Shown: positions 44,918-56,814, numbered from the stretch's first letter. The stretch: DNA of 64,000 nucleotides from an uncultured Alistipes sp. (GCA_900541585.1 UQKD01000001.1:164388-228387), one strand, 5' to 3'. Notes: generated from the letters alone by a model not told the origin. Program-made: numbers and translations.

Positions 44918-47338
44918 TCAGAACCGGTAAGAGATTGTAAGATAGAACGAACGGGGCCACGCATAGGTATAGCGCGAGGCATGGGGCGCGTAGAGCGTGT
45001 CGTCGCCCGGGCGGATGCGGCGCACACGCAGCGACTCGTAGCCGCCGTAGACCGTATCGGCTTCGCCCGTCAGGTTGCGCAGCATCAGCGACGCGGTGAG
45101 CCGCGAACGTTCGAACCGGAACGACTTGAACAGCGCGGCGTCGAGCGTGAAGGCGTCCGGAAGCCGCTCCTGCCGGGTGAAGGCGTCGAAGAACTCCCGC
45201 GTGATGCCGCCCTGACCCGCGATGCGGTCGGTGCGGCGCAGGGGCATCGGCTCGACGTAACGCCGCCCGGCATACCCTGCCGACGCGCGGCATCCCCACC
45301 CTTTCGGGCCGAACCAGGCGATCTCCGCCAGGGCGGTCAGCTGCGGCGCGCCGCCCGTCTGGCAGCCGCCCATACGGCTCACGGCCTGCACGTCGACCGC
45401 CGAGTTATCCACGTCGGAGAGCACCGTGACGCGCGGATCGCGGATATATTTATAACGTCCGGCCGAAGCCGCCAGCGACAGCTGCCAGCGGTAGGACAAC
45501 CGGATGTCGGCGGCGGCCTCCGCACCGCAGGACATGCGCCCGACGCCCGTCACGGCCATGTCGCAGTAGACCGAGGCCATGTCGTCGTAATAGGGCTGCG
45601 TTTCGATGCCGTCGAGCGTCGTGACGGCGAAGAGCGTCGCCTGAAAATCGACGACGGGTCCCGTCAGGCGGTAATTGAGCTGGGCGGCGTAGATGCGTTC
45701 GGGCACGGGGTTGTCGACCGTACGGTTGTTGTAGAGCGGCTGGAAGAAAAGGTCCCCGGCCCGAGGGGTCCGGGCGGCGGCCGCGGCGGCGATTTCGAGG
45801 TAGCGGCGCGGGGAGAAGGCCCAGCCCGCAACGACCTTGAAGGCATAGGGCGTGAACCGCACGACGCGCGAGGGACCGCAGGACTGCCCGCCGGGAAAAA
45901 GCTCCTTCTCGTAATAGCCCCGGCGGCTGACGGCGTCGCTCCCCAGCACGGCCGAAAGATCGGCCCGGAAGCGGTCGGAACGGTAATCGGCTTGCAGGCG
46001 CAGCGCAGCCCCGCGCAGCGTCAGCGCATAGTCGTAGCCGAAGCGGTCGCCCTCGCGAATCGTCCGTCCGGGATGCCGCAGGTCGTTCTGGAGTTTGTTG
46101 CTGTACGTATCGTCGTCGATCAGAAAGCGGTCGATGTCCGTGACGTACCCGGCGCCCAGCAGGTCGCGCATCTGTTTGTAGGAACGGGTATTTTCGCGGC
46201 GGAGCGAAACTCCGTAGCGGAGCGTCAGCCGGGCGTCGACATCGGTGGCGAACGACACGTCGAAGGCGAGGTTGCAGAGCCGTTCGGCACGGTCTTCCAG
46301 CGCATAGACCGCATGTCCGCCCGCCATGCGGTTCTGGCGGATCAGTTCGTCCCAGTCGATCTGCGTGTAGCGCGGATCGCCGGCAAGCCACGCCTGCTCG
46401 GTCTCCCGGTCGCCGGTATAACCCGGCAGGTAGCGGTAGTTGTCGGGCATCGGCGTACGGGCGTCGTACCAGTCGAGCATGCTGTACTTCGCGACGCCGG
46501 CCTCGGCGGCCAGCGCGGCGGTGAGCGAGGTCGAAGCCGACAGCGGCACGGCATAGGCCGCCAGAGCCAGCGGAACCGTCTCGCGCCGCACGCGGGAGTT
46601 GCGCACCCGACCGTCCTGCCAGCCCCATGCCGGGTTGTAGAGGCGGTCGCCCGTGAGCGTGAAAGCCTCCTCCGAGGAGGAGAGCCGCGTGCCCCGCACC
46701 GAGGGCGGCACGATGCACAGCACGGAGAGTTCGTGCCCTTCGCCGAAACGCCGGGCAACGCGCAGTCCGGCGGTCACGGCATTGGTGAAGACCCCTTCGA
46801 CGTGCATGTCGCGGCCCGTGCGGGCGTCGAGGGCCGCCGAGATGCGCCAGCCGTCGCCCGGCGACGCCGAGACGGCGGCTTTCGCCCCCACGAGGTAGTT
46901 GCGGTCGGTGAAGCGGACCGAAGCCAGAAAAGGCTGCAACGGCTCCCCGTCCGAAAACCGGAACGCCCGCATGCCGCCCGCCGCACACGGCTCCCCGGGC
47001 GCGGCGGCAAGCCCCGCATAGCGCTGTTCTTCGGCCCCGAGCAGGCGCAGCGCCGTGAGATAACGGTAGGAAACCGCAACGCCCATGAGCGACGTGCGTT
47101 CCAGCGTGTAATCCAGTCCGCGACGCCGGAGCGCGACCTGCGGCAGGTTGAAATCGGTGCGAAGGCCGTAGAGGTCCGAAGGGGACTGCACGGCGCGGTA
47201 GAAGATCGCTGAATCGGTCGTGAGCAGTTCCCGCCGCTCCTCGCGTTCGGCATAGGGATAGTATTCGTCGCCGGGGTACTGGGCCGCCGCCGCACACGGA
47301 AGCAGGAGAAACAACAGGACACAGCACCTTTTCAGCAT
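44918..47338 (-). CDS. TonB-dependent receptor-like outer-membrane barrel with compact plug
   Basis: 806 residues with a signal peptide (about 1-19). A short plug-like segment ([20 protein letters not shown] to TALRLLG) precedes a long beta-barrel region with receptor features (YNPAWGWQDGRVRNSRVRR, RTPRAGDLFFQPLYNNRTVDN, LTASLMLRNLTGE) and a terminal aromatic strand SFYLTISYRF. It lacks the CarboxypepD-like domain of SusC and no SusD partner is adjacent. It is probably a non-glycan TonB-type receptor or a related porin; the ligand is unknown. It stands alone with a consensus promoter upstream. Confidence 0.78.
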   Translation of the reverse strand: MLKRCCVLLFLLLPCAAAAQYPGDEYYPYAEREERRELLTTDSAIFYRAVQSPSDLYGLRTDFNLPQVALRRRGLDYTLERTSLMGVAVSYRYLTALRLLGAEEQRYAGLAAAPGEPCAAGGMRAFRFSDGEPLQPFLASVRFTDRNYLVGAKAAVSASPGDGWRISAALDARTGRDMHVEGVFTNAVTAGLRVARRFGEGHELSVLCIVPPSVRGTRLSSSEEAFTLTGDRLYNPAWGWQDGRVRNSRVRRETVPLALAAYAVPLSASTSLTAALAAEAGVAKYSMLDWYDARTPMPDNYRYLPGYTGDRETEQAWLAGDPRYTQIDWDELIRQNRMAGGHAVYALEDRAERLCNLAFDVSFATDVDARLTLRYGVSLRRENTRSYKQMRDLLGAGYVTDIDRFLIDDDTYSNKLQNDLRHPGRTIREGDRFGYDYALTLRGAALRLQADYRSDRFRADLSAVLGSDAVSRRGYYEKELFPGGQSCGPSRVVRFTPYAFKVVAGWAFSPRRYLEIAAAAAARTPRAGDLFFQPLYNNRTVDNPVPERIYAAQLNYRLTGPVVDFQATLFAVTTLDGIETQPYYDDMASVYCDMAVTGVGRMSCGAEAAADIRLSYRWQLSLAASAGRYKYIRDPRVTVLSDVDNSAVDVQAVSRMGGCQTGGAPQLTALAEIAWFGPKGWGCRASAGYAGRRYVEPMPLRRTDRIAGQGGITREFFDAFTRQERLPDAFTLDAALFKSFRFERSRLTASLMLRNLTGEADTVYGGYESLRVRRIRPGDDTLYAPHASRYTYAWPRSFYLTISYRF

Positions 47339-47360
47339 ATTTTCGCAACTTTATAGAATA

Positions 47361-47390
47361 CAAAGATAGCGAAAAGCCCGACAATTCAAA
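47361..47390 (-). promoter_or_regulatory. Promoter of the receptor-like barrel gene
   Basis: The minus strand reads TTTG (47390-47387), 18 bases, then TATCTTTG (47368-47361), an exact -7 match, 22 bases before the start codon. Confidence 0.75.
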
Positions 47391-47495
47391 ACCGAATCGC
47401 GTGCGGCGCGGCAAAACGGACCGGCAAACGGAAGTGTCGTCACGCCACGGCGGAAGCGATGTCAGACAGGAATGGGTCGAGCCGGGCCGCAAGGC

Positions 47496-49514
47496 TCACT
47501 CCGCGGGCGGGAAAACCGAGATGCGGAGCCGGGCGGCGCCCATCGGAACCAGTTCGATGTCGCGCTCCTCCCCGTCGCGCTCCTCCCACGGCCCGGGCAG
47601 CACGCCCGTAAGCCCGTATTCGTCGACGGTCCACGACGGGACCAGCCGCCCCTTGGCCGAGAACTCCAGCGGCACGGACTCCAGCGTGAAGGGATTGTCG
47701 TCGGCAGGCCATGCCCGCCTGCGGACCGTTATCGGCGCATCGGCCACCAGGGCGTAATTCCACGGCGAAGCCGCGTGTATTTCATAGGAAGGCCATTTCT
47801 CCACGTCGGCACCGGCCTGCCACTTCGAATCGCGGATGGCCGTCGCACGGCTGTCGACACGACGGTACTCCTCGTCGATCTTCAGCGAGAGCGTCAGCGG
47901 ACCGTAATCGACCGTCACGCCGTTCTGGTTGACCTGCCACGTGCGCTGTGAGAGCGTCATCGGGAGGTTCAGCACGACCCGGTCGCCGTCGTGCCATTCG
48001 CGCGCGAGTTTCACGTACTTGCCCGGCGTACACTCCCCCGCCGCCCTGCGCCCGTTGACGAGCACCGAAGCCCCGTCGCACCACGCCGGAATACGGAGGT
48101 ACAGCGGGAACGACACCTCCGCATCGGTGTTCACGGTGAACGTCACCTGCTCCTCGAACGGGTAGTTGCCCGACTCGGTGAGGGTGACCTGCCGCCCGTC
48201 GCCCACCGTCAGCGTCGCCGTGCAGGCGCTGTAAACGACTGCGGCGGCCCCGTTGTCGGGCGTGGCCATCACCAGATGCTGGATGTAATAGGGCCACCCC
48301 ATCCCGTGATTGTGCTGGCAGCAGCGGCTGCTGAACGGGTTCATGGCCAGGAACGGCCCGGAGTTGTCGATACCCGGGTTGTGGTTGCGGGAGTCGCTGA
48401 CGACATGGTTCGGGCAGGTCAGGTAGCGCAGCGCCCTGTAATCGGGCATCAGCGCTGCCGGATAGCTGTTGAAGGCCACGTCCTCGCAGTTTTCGGCCCA
48501 TGCGGGGTCGCCGGTGACTTGCAGCAGGATGTTGTCGGAAAGCATCTGCTCGACGAACGCGCAGGTTTCCGTCCCCTGCCGCGGGTCGAAGAAGCCGATC
48601 CGGGCGTTTTCGTCGGCCCCGTACATGCCGCCCGGAACCTGCCCGAAGGCCCGGCGGATAAAGCAGAAGACGTTATACGTCGCGTGAAGCGCCTTCCGGT
48701 CGCCCGAGAACATCCACCATTCGGCCGGTTCGCGGAACCCCTGGGCGATGTTCACGACGTGCCAGTTGGGCAGCTGCGCCGACCGGGTCCAGTCGGCCGT
48801 ATTGCGGTGGATCTTGCGGGCCAGTCCGGGGAGCGATTCGTCGCCCGTGCGGTTGTAGAGCCACGCCAGCGTCCACATCATGTCGCCGCCGCGGCTGTTG
48901 TCCCAGTAGTGTTTCAGAAACAGTTCGTCCGGGCAGGCTGCGAGCCACTTGTAATAGTTCGTCAGAAACGCGATGACGCGCTCATCGCCCGTGTAGTCGT
49001 AGTAGTCCTGCATGATCCAGCAGACCACCATGTTCGCCAGCAGGTCGCGGCTGCCCCGCTCGTTCTCGAGGACGGGTCCGAACCAGCCGTCGGGCCGCTG
49101 CGTCGAAAGGATGCCCTCGATCCACCCGCGGGCCTTCTCCGTCATCGCCCGGTCGCCGAGAATCCAGGCCGTCGCGGCATATCCGCGCAGCCAGTAGGGA
49201 ACCTCCTCCCAGCCGTTGCTGTCGCCCCGGCCGAGCCAGGCGTTGCGCTCCTTCTCGAGCCAGACGCTGATTTCGTCGAGATGCCCGTTCAGCCCCTGGG
49301 CCTGGAGTTGCAGCTGGCGCGCGACCCACCCTGCGGGACGTACGGCCCCGACGGGAAGTTTGATAAAATACTGGGGTTGCAGCGGCGCCCGGTTGCTCGG
49401 ATAGCAGGCGTTGCGCACGGAAACATCGGGTCGGCCGACAGTTTCGAACCGCTCGGCCGAACAGGCTGCCAGCGCCGCCGAAAGCAGTAGAATGACAAAT
49501 CGGATCGGTTTCAT
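47496..49514 (-). CDS. GH127 (DUF1680) beta-L-arabinofuranosidase-like lipoprotein
   Basis: 672 residues from ATG 49514, which opens a signal peptide with lipobox LAAC (Cys18). The (alpha/alpha)6 domain carries the zinc/nucleophile set of GH127: Glu316-x-Cys318 (GTETCAF) and Cys398-Cys399 (SRCCQHNHG), matching Glu338/Cys340/Cys417/Cys418 of HypBA1. C-terminal beta domains follow (PLYLRIPAWCDGASVLVNGR). Activity on terminal L-arabinofuranose is inferred; DUF1680 includes other specificities. The next upstream gene, pepD, ends at a strong terminator 20 bases before this start, and no consensus promoter was found between. Confidence 0.88.
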   Translation of the reverse strand: MKPIRFVILLLSAALAACSAERFETVGRPDVSVRNACYPSNRAPLQPQYFIKLPVGAVRPAGWVARQLQLQAQGLNGHLDEISVWLEKERNAWLGRGDSNGWEEVPYWLRGYAATAWILGDRAMTEKARGWIEGILSTQRPDGWFGPVLENERGSRDLLANMVVCWIMQDYYDYTGDERVIAFLTNYYKWLAACPDELFLKHYWDNSRGGDMMWTLAWLYNRTGDESLPGLARKIHRNTADWTRSAQLPNWHVVNIAQGFREPAEWWMFSGDRKALHATYNVFCFIRRAFGQVPGGMYGADENARIGFFDPRQGTETCAFVEQMLSDNILLQVTGDPAWAENCEDVAFNSYPAALMPDYRALRYLTCPNHVVSDSRNHNPGIDNSGPFLAMNPFSSRCCQHNHGMGWPYYIQHLVMATPDNGAAAVVYSACTATLTVGDGRQVTLTESGNYPFEEQVTFTVNTDAEVSFPLYLRIPAWCDGASVLVNGRRAAGECTPGKYVKLAREWHDGDRVVLNLPMTLSQRTWQVNQNGVTVDYGPLTLSLKIDEEYRRVDSRATAIRDSKWQAGADVEKWPSYEIHAASPWNYALVADAPITVRRRAWPADDNPFTLESVPLEFSAKGRLVPSWTVDEYGLTGVLPGPWEERDGEERDIELVPMGAARLRISVFPPAE

Positions 49515-49533
49515 GGGTTTGGGGTATGACAAA

Positions 49534-49564
49534 TTCCGGCATCCCCGCAGCGGGGATGCCGGAA
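49534..49564 (-). terminator. Terminator of pepD
   Basis: A perfect 15-bp inverted repeat (49534-49548 with 49550-49564) has a single central base. On the minus strand it is followed by TTTGTC. It lies 6 bases after the pepD stop and 20 bases before the GH127 start. Confidence 0.8.
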
Positions 49565-49570
49565 CCGGAA

Positions 49571-51022
49571 TCAGATCGTTTTCAGAACCTCGGTCAACAG
49601 TTTCCAGAACTTGGGAACGGTGGCGATCTCGAGCCGCTCGTCGGGCGAATGCACGCCGCGGAGTGTCGGGCCGAAGGAGACCATCTCCAGGTCGGGGTAC
49701 TTTTCGAGGAACAGGCCGCACTCCAGCCCGGCATGGATGGCCCGGACCTTGGGTTCGGAGCCGAACAGCCGTTTATAGGCGTCGACGGTGACCTCCAGCA
49801 GTTTCGACTGCGGGTCGGGCGTCCAGCCCGGATAGCCGTCGGAATGGGCCACGTCGGCACCCGCCAGCGCGAAGACCGACTCGACCATCTGCATCACATA
49901 GGTCTTGGCGCTCTCGACCGACGACCGCTGCGACGAAGTGACGACGATGCGGTTGCCCTCCGCGAACTTCACCGAGGCAAGGTTCGTCGAGGTCTCGACC
50001 AGCCCCGGAACGGCGAACGACATGGCCACGACCCCGTTGGGAACGCCCACCAGCGAGTAGACCAGCGCCGACTGCGTCCTGCTGTCGAGCACCTCGTCGA
50101 CGTGGGGCATCTCGTTGAGCGTGATTTTGAAATTAGGTTCGCGGAAGCGGAATTCGGCTTCGAGGTCCGCGGCGAAGAGGTTATAACGCTTGACGAACTC
50201 GGCCTTGAACCGCGCGGGGACGCCGAAAATGGCGTAAGCCTCGCGGGGAATGGCGTTGCGGAGGTTGCCGCCGCTGAAATAGCACAGTTTGAGTTCGAAC
50301 GACTGCATGCCGTCCCACAGGAGGCGCGCCACGGTCTTGTTCGAGTTGACGCGGCCCTTGTCGATGTCGTCGCCCGAGTGTCCGCCCTGAAGGTCCGACA
50401 CGTCGACGCGGAAGAACGTGTAGTTCTTCGGCGACGGCTCCATCGTGTAGTGGAACGTGGCGATGGTGTCGATGCCGCCCGCACAGCCGATGAAGATTTC
50501 GCCCTCGTCCTCCGAATCGAGGTTGACGAGGTATTTGCCCGTGAGCATCCCTTCGCCCAGCTCGAACGCACCCGTAAGGCCCGTCTCCTCGTCGACGGTG
50601 AACAGCGCCTCGACGGGACCGTGCTCCACCGTCTCGTCGAGCAGCACGGCCAGCGCGGCGGCCATGCCGATACCGCAGTCGGCCCCAAGCGTCGTGCCTT
50701 CGGCCCGGACCCATTCGCCGTCGATGCGCGTGCGGATGGGATCGTTGTCGAAGTCGAACTCCACGTCGGAGTTCTTCTCGCAGACCATGTCCATGTGCGA
50801 CTGGAGAATCACGGCGGGACGCTCCTCCATGCCCGGCGTGGCGGACTTGCGCATCACGACGTTGCCGATGGCGTCCTTTTTATATTCGATCTGGTGCTTT
50901 TTGGCGAAATCGACCAGAAAATCGATGATTTTGCCCTCCTTCTTCGAAGGACGCGGCACACGTGTGATGGCGTCGAACTGTTCCCAGACAAGACGCGGTT
51001 CCAAAGAGGTTATTTCCGACAT
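49571..51022 (-). CDS. pepD: Aminoacyl-histidine dipeptidase (Xaa-His dipeptidase, M20)
   Basis: 483 residues from ATG 51022; the promoter -7 box ends only 18 bases upstream, so longer starts are excluded. M20 metallopeptidase features: the metal ligands HMDMVCEK and TLGADCGIGMAAALAVL, the catalytic Glu pair in FTVDEETGLTGAF, the SEDEGEIFIGCAGG block typical of PepD, and a C-terminal metal His in IHAGLECGLF. It cleaves dipeptides such as beta-Ala-His and others in the cytoplasm. It is divergent from ispF. Confidence 0.96.
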   Translation of the reverse strand: MSEITSLEPRLVWEQFDAITRVPRPSKKEGKIIDFLVDFAKKHQIEYKKDAIGNVVMRKSATPGMEERPAVILQSHMDMVCEKNSDVEFDFDNDPIRTRIDGEWVRAEGTTLGADCGIGMAAALAVLLDETVEHGPVEALFTVDEETGLTGAFELGEGMLTGKYLVNLDSEDEGEIFIGCAGGIDTIATFHYTMEPSPKNYTFFRVDVSDLQGGHSGDDIDKGRVNSNKTVARLLWDGMQSFELKLCYFSGGNLRNAIPREAYAIFGVPARFKAEFVKRYNLFAADLEAEFRFREPNFKITLNEMPHVDEVLDSRTQSALVYSLVGVPNGVVAMSFAVPGLVETSTNLASVKFAEGNRIVVTSSQRSSVESAKTYVMQMVESVFALAGADVAHSDGYPGWTPDPQSKLLEVTVDAYKRLFGSEPKVRAIHAGLECGLFLEKYPDLEMVSFGPTLRGVHSPDERLEIATVPKFWKLLTEVLKTI

Positions 51023-51035
51023 AGATTTTTGCATT

Positions 51036-51066
51036 TTTGCAAAGTTAGGAAAAATCCGTAACTTTG
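51036..51066 (+). promoter_or_regulatory. Promoter of ispF
   Basis: TTTG (51036-51039), 19 bases, then TAACTTTG (51059-51066): a full consensus match. ispF starts 23 bases later. The spacer contains the -7 element of the opposite promoter. Confidence 0.8.
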
Positions 51067-51071
51067 GCAAT
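51040..51071 (-). promoter_or_regulatory. Promoter of pepD
   Basis: The minus strand reads ATTG (51071-51068), 20 bases, then TAACTTTG (51047-51040), an exact -7 match. It interlocks with the ispF promoter, the two TAACTTTG boxes forming an inverted repeat 11 bases apart. Confidence 0.7.
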
Positions 51072-51088
51072 ATAAAATACGGAAACGA

Positions 51089-51568
51089 ATGGATTTCAGA
51101 ATAGGACACGGATACGACGTGCACGCGCTGGCCGACGGCCTGCCGCTGGTGCTGGGAGGCGTCGAGATCGCCCACACGAAAGGGTGTGTCGCCCACTCGG
51201 ACGGCGACGTGGCGATCCACGCCCTGTGCGACGCCCTGCTGGGCGCCGCGGCGCTGGGCGACATCGGGCTGCACTTCCCCGACACGTCGGCCGATTTCAA
51301 AGGGATCGACTCGAAGATCCTGCTGCGCCGCGTGGCGGAACTGCTGCGCGAAAAGGGCTACCAGATCGGGAACGTGGACTGCACGATCCGCGCCCAGCGG
51401 CCCAAACTGCGGCCGCACATCGACGCCATGCGCCGCGCGATGGCCGGTGCAATGGGTGTGGACGACGACCGGGTGTCGGTCAAGGCCACGACCACGGAGC
51501 ATCTGGGATTCGAAGGGCGGGAGGAAGGCATCTCCGTCTCCGCCGTGGCGCTGATATACAAGCAATAA
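51089..51568 (+). CDS. ispF: 2-C-methyl-D-erythritol 2,4-cyclodiphosphate synthase
   Basis: 159 residues. It closes the cyclic diphosphate in the MEP pathway to isoprenoids. Metal ligands Asp10 and His12 (RIGHGYDVH) and His44 ([19 protein letters not shown]) are present, as is the [18 protein letters not shown]-terminal block. Length and order match the trimeric family. It is monocistronic: its own promoter upstream, terminator 22 bases downstream. Confidence 0.98.
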   Translation: MDFRIGHGYDVHALADGLPLVLGGVEIAHTKGCVAHSDGDVAIHALCDALLGAAALGDIGLHFPDTSADFKGIDSKILLRRVAELLREKGYQIGNVDCTIRAQRPKLRPHIDAMRRAMAGAMGVDDDRVSVKATTTEHLGFEGREEGISVSAVALIYKQ

Positions 51569-51590
51569 ATCATCCCGGTTTCACCCGAAA

Positions 51591-51617
51591 AAAGGCTGTC
51601 CATCCCAGACAGCCTTT
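51591..51617. terminator. Bidirectional terminator between ispF and the DUF4251 gene
   Basis: AAAGGCTGTC (51591-51600) pairs with GACAGCCTTT (51608-51617) across a 7-base loop. On the minus strand it is followed by a T-run, making it strongest for the DUF4251 gene at 51625-52275. Confidence 0.85.
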
Positions 51618-51624
51618 ACCGTTT

Positions 51625-52275
51625 TCAGTCCAGCCTCCGGAACTTCGGGTCGTTCACCCGCTTGTTCCACAGCCAACCGACGTAGCGCATCGTGACGTCG
51701 GGTGTCAGGAGTGTCAGCACCGTTTCGCCCGTGGCGGTCGAGACGGCGAAATCGGCGTGGTAGAGGGCGTTGCCGTCGGAAATGTTGAAGGAGACCGACC
51801 ACCCCCACTGCACGCGGGCCGCCCGGTAGTCGCGGACCGACATCGAATCAAAATTCAGCATCTCGACATACTGGGTGATGCCCCGCTCGGTGGGCAGGTG
51901 CACCTCGACATGGTCGACGAACACCCCGAAAAAAAAGTAGTCGGCATAGATCGAACGGATCATGCCGCCGGGCAGCTGCTGCATCGAGTTAGGGAAGAAC
52001 ATGTAGTCGCGCGACTGCACCAGCGAGTCGATCTTCGCAGCGTAGACCCGGGCTTTGTAAGCCCTGCGCTGGGCGCGGTCCATCCCCGCCGCCGGCTCCT
52101 CGTAGACGGTCGTATGCTCCACGACCTCAACCGGGGCCTGCTGCACGGGAACGATCGTCGTCTGCGGCACGCTGTCCACGGCGGAAGTTTCGAGCGTATA
52201 CTGCGGAGACTGGGCGACGGCGGCGCAGGCGATGAAAAAAAGTGCGCCGCAGGTAAAAAAAACGGAATGTTTCAT
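51625..52275 (-). CDS. DUF4251 family exported protein
   Basis: 216 residues with a signal peptide (about 1-21). A low-complexity Val/Thr/Glu linker leads to the DUF4251 domain (IDSLVQSRDYMFFPNSMQQLPGG, MIRSIYADYFFF, HLPTERGITQYVEMLNFDS, FNISDGNALYHADFAVSTATGETVLTL). The fold resembles small beta-barrel periplasmic proteins of Bacteroidetes; the function is unknown. It is a paralogue of the gene at 52405-52947. Confidence 0.85.
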   Translation of the reverse strand: MKHSVFFTCGALFFIACAAVAQSPQYTLETSAVDSVPQTTIVPVQQAPVEVVEHTTVYEEPAAGMDRAQRRAYKARVYAAKIDSLVQSRDYMFFPNSMQQLPGGMIRSIYADYFFFGVFVDHVEVHLPTERGITQYVEMLNFDSMSVRDYRAARVQWGWSVSFNISDGNALYHADFAVSTATGETVLTLLTPDVTMRYVGWLWNKRVNDPKFRRLD

Positions 52276-52305
52276 AAGTCGGACATCGGGTTGAAAGGGA
52301 AAAAA

Positions 52306-52326
52306 GCCCCCGCCTGAAGCGGGGGT
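52306..52326 (-). terminator. Terminator after the second DUF4251 gene
   Basis: On the minus strand ACCCCCGC pairs with GCGGGGGC across a 5-base loop and is followed by a T-run (complement of 52300-52305). It lies 79 bases after the stop of 52405-52947 and just upstream of the other DUF4251 gene. Confidence 0.85.
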
Positions 52327-52404
52327 TCAAGGATCGCCGGAGCGGCAAACGGACAGCGCAACAGATACGGCGGTCCGGGATGGGTCCGGCAAAATGAATT
52401 TACG

Positions 52405-52947
52405 TCAATAGAGCTGCGAAATCGAACCCGTATACTGCACGGGATTGTACCACGGATTGGTGATCGTCAGCGTAGCCCCGCCCGTGCGGGAGAAGATTTC
52501 GAAGGTGAAGGTGTAGGTCGACGCCGAGAACAGCGAGGTCGAGAAGGTCACCATCCAGCCTTCGTGCGTCTGCTCGGTGATATATCCCTGCAAATCGGAA
52601 ACGGTGTAGTTGATGATCGTCACATAGTAAGGCGGCACGTAACCCTTGATGTAGGGAAGCGTGATGTCCGCCGTTCCGTCCCACATGCCGACGTTGAACG
52701 CGGGGTTCATGATCTGACGCATCGGACCTGCGGGCTGACGCTGGAAGGTCGTCGGGTTGAACTGGAAGTTGCGCGACAGCACGAGCGAGTCCATGAATTT
52801 CTCGTAGTTGGCGATACGTTCCGCACGGCGTTTCTCACGCACCTCGCGACGTTCTTCTTTGGGCGACAGCACTTTTTTCTGTCCGATCACGGTAGCGGCC
52901 GCCGCACAGAGCAGCAGGCCCGCAACGATAATGACTGTTTTTTTCAT
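52405..52947 (-). CDS. DUF4251 family exported protein, paralogue
   Basis: 180 residues with a signal peptide (about 1-22). A basic/acidic helical linker (SPKEERREVREKRRAERIANYEKF) precedes the DUF4251 core (MDSLVLSRNFQFNPTTFQRQPAG, YIKGYVPPYYVTIINYTV, TYTFTFEIFSRTGGATLTITNPW). The function is unknown. The gene pair is separated by an intrinsic terminator, so the two copies may be expressed at different levels. Confidence 0.85.
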   Translation of the reverse strand: MKKTVIIVAGLLLCAAAATVIGQKKVLSPKEERREVREKRRAERIANYEKFMDSLVLSRNFQFNPTTFQRQPAGPMRQIMNPAFNVGMWDGTADITLPYIKGYVPPYYVTIINYTVSDLQGYITEQTHEGWMVTFSTSLFSASTYTFTFEIFSRTGGATLTITNPWYNPVQYTGSISQLY

Positions 52948-53092
52948 AGCACATAAGGTTTGTTACGGCTATGAAAGCAAGTTTTGTGCCGAAAGCGGGA
53001 TCATGAGCCGCTTCCCGCTCCGGGCCGCCGCTGGCGGCAGCGGCGGCAACGGCGAATCCGCCCCCAAGCAAGGAGTTTCGGGGCCTCACGGC

Positions 53093-53120
53093 AGCGTGTC
53101 CCGCCGGATTGGCGGACACG

Positions 53121-53122
<2 letters not shown>
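53093..53122 (-). terminator. Hairpin overlapping the uvrA stop codon
   Basis: AGCGTGTCC-CGCC (53093-53105) pairs with GGCGGACACGCT (53111-53122) with one bulged C. It includes the last bases of uvrA. No T-run follows, so its role as a terminator is uncertain. The rest of 52948-53120 shows no gene. Confidence 0.4.
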
Positions 53123-55943
<2,821 letters not shown>

Positions 55944-56008
55944 CGAGAGAAACGTACCGGAGGCCCCTTTTATTGGATGCGGGGAGCGTTCCCGGTGCGA
56001 AAAGTGCG

Positions 56009-56040
56009 TAAAGATACGACATTCGCGCCTGAAAAACAAG
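56009..56040 (-). promoter_or_regulatory. Probable promoter of uvrA
   Basis: The minus strand reads CTTG (56040-56037), 20 bases, then TATCTTTA (56016-56009); each box has one mismatch to the consensus. Transcription would begin about 55-60 bases before the start codon. Confidence 0.45.
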
Positions 56041-56049
56041 CAGGGTCGA

Positions 56050-56814
56050 TTACATTTGAATCCGGAAATCGTCGGCGTCCCGCCACGCGGGGAACTTTTC
56101 GCGGAACGCCGCCAGCGCATCGACGTCGAACACCGCCGTGAAGGTCTGCTCACGGTCGTCCGCTTCGGCCATCGTGCGGCCCTTGAAGTCGACGAGGGCC
56201 GAATCCCCGGCGTAACGGACCGAAGGGTCCTCCCCCACGCGGTTCACCCCTGCGACATAGCATTGGTTTTCGATGGCCCGGGCACGCAGCAGCGTCCGCC
56301 ACGCCTCCCGCCGCGGCGCGGGCCACGAGGCGCAGCACAGAATAGCGTCGTAATCGCCCCGGCAACGGCTCCAGACCGGGAAACGCAGGTCGTAGCAGAC
56401 CAGCAGCAGGAACCTCACGCCCCCGTATCCGACCACCGTGCGGCAACTGCCGGGAGCATAGTTCCGGGCCTCGCCGCCGGGCGTGAACAGGTGGCGTTTG
56501 TCGTAGTGCACGCACTCGCCCGAGGGTTTCACGAAATACATCCGGTTGAAGAAACGCCCGCCCTCGGCGACGGCGACGCTGCCCGCGAAGGCCTTGCCGT
56601 ATCGGGCGGCCCAGCGGCGCAGGGCCGTGACCACCGCCCCGTCATCCCCTTCGGCCACACCGGCCGGGGCAAGCGTGAATCCCGTGGCGAACAGCTCGGG
56701 CAGCAGCACGACGTCCGCATCGGCCGCGGCGACCATCGGTTCGAGCCGCGCGAGGTTCCGCGCGGGCTGTTCCCAGGCGATGTCGCACTGGCAGAGGGCG
56801 ATGCGGACTCCCAC
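56050..56814 (-). CDS. Nitrilase-superfamily hydrolase, omega-amidase-like
   Basis: 254 residues, with a GTG start placed 5 bases after the upstream stop; no in-frame ATG fits. The catalytic triad Glu40 (LLPELF), Lys106 ([12 protein letters not shown]) and Cys140 ([14 protein letters not shown]) is intact. The YDKRHLF and [12 protein letters not shown] blocks are those of YafV/Nit2-type omega-amidases, which hydrolyse 2-oxoglutaramate or 2-oxosuccinamate, a metabolite repair role. It is co-transcribed with the CocE/NonD hydrolase gene upstream. Confidence 0.9.
   Translation of the reverse strand: MGVRIALCQCDIAWEQPARNLARLEPMVAAADADVVLLPELFATGFTLAPAGVAEGDDGAVVTALRRWAARYGKAFAGSVAVAEGGRFFNRMYFVKPSGECVHYDKRHLFTPGGEARNYAPGSCRTVVGYGGVRFLLLVCYDLRFPVWSRCRGDYDAILCCASWPAPRREAWRTLLRARAIENQCYVAGVNRVGEDPSVRYAGDSALVDFKGRTMAEADDREQTFTAVFDVDALAAFREKFPAWRDADDFRIQM

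Noticed and set aside
49571..51565. Longer N-terminal versions of pepD, uvrA (to 56153) and the GtaA-like gene (from 24732).
   Set aside because: The added residues have no family similarity, cross promoters or neighbouring genes, and conserved starts or signal peptides begin at the internal ATGs chosen.
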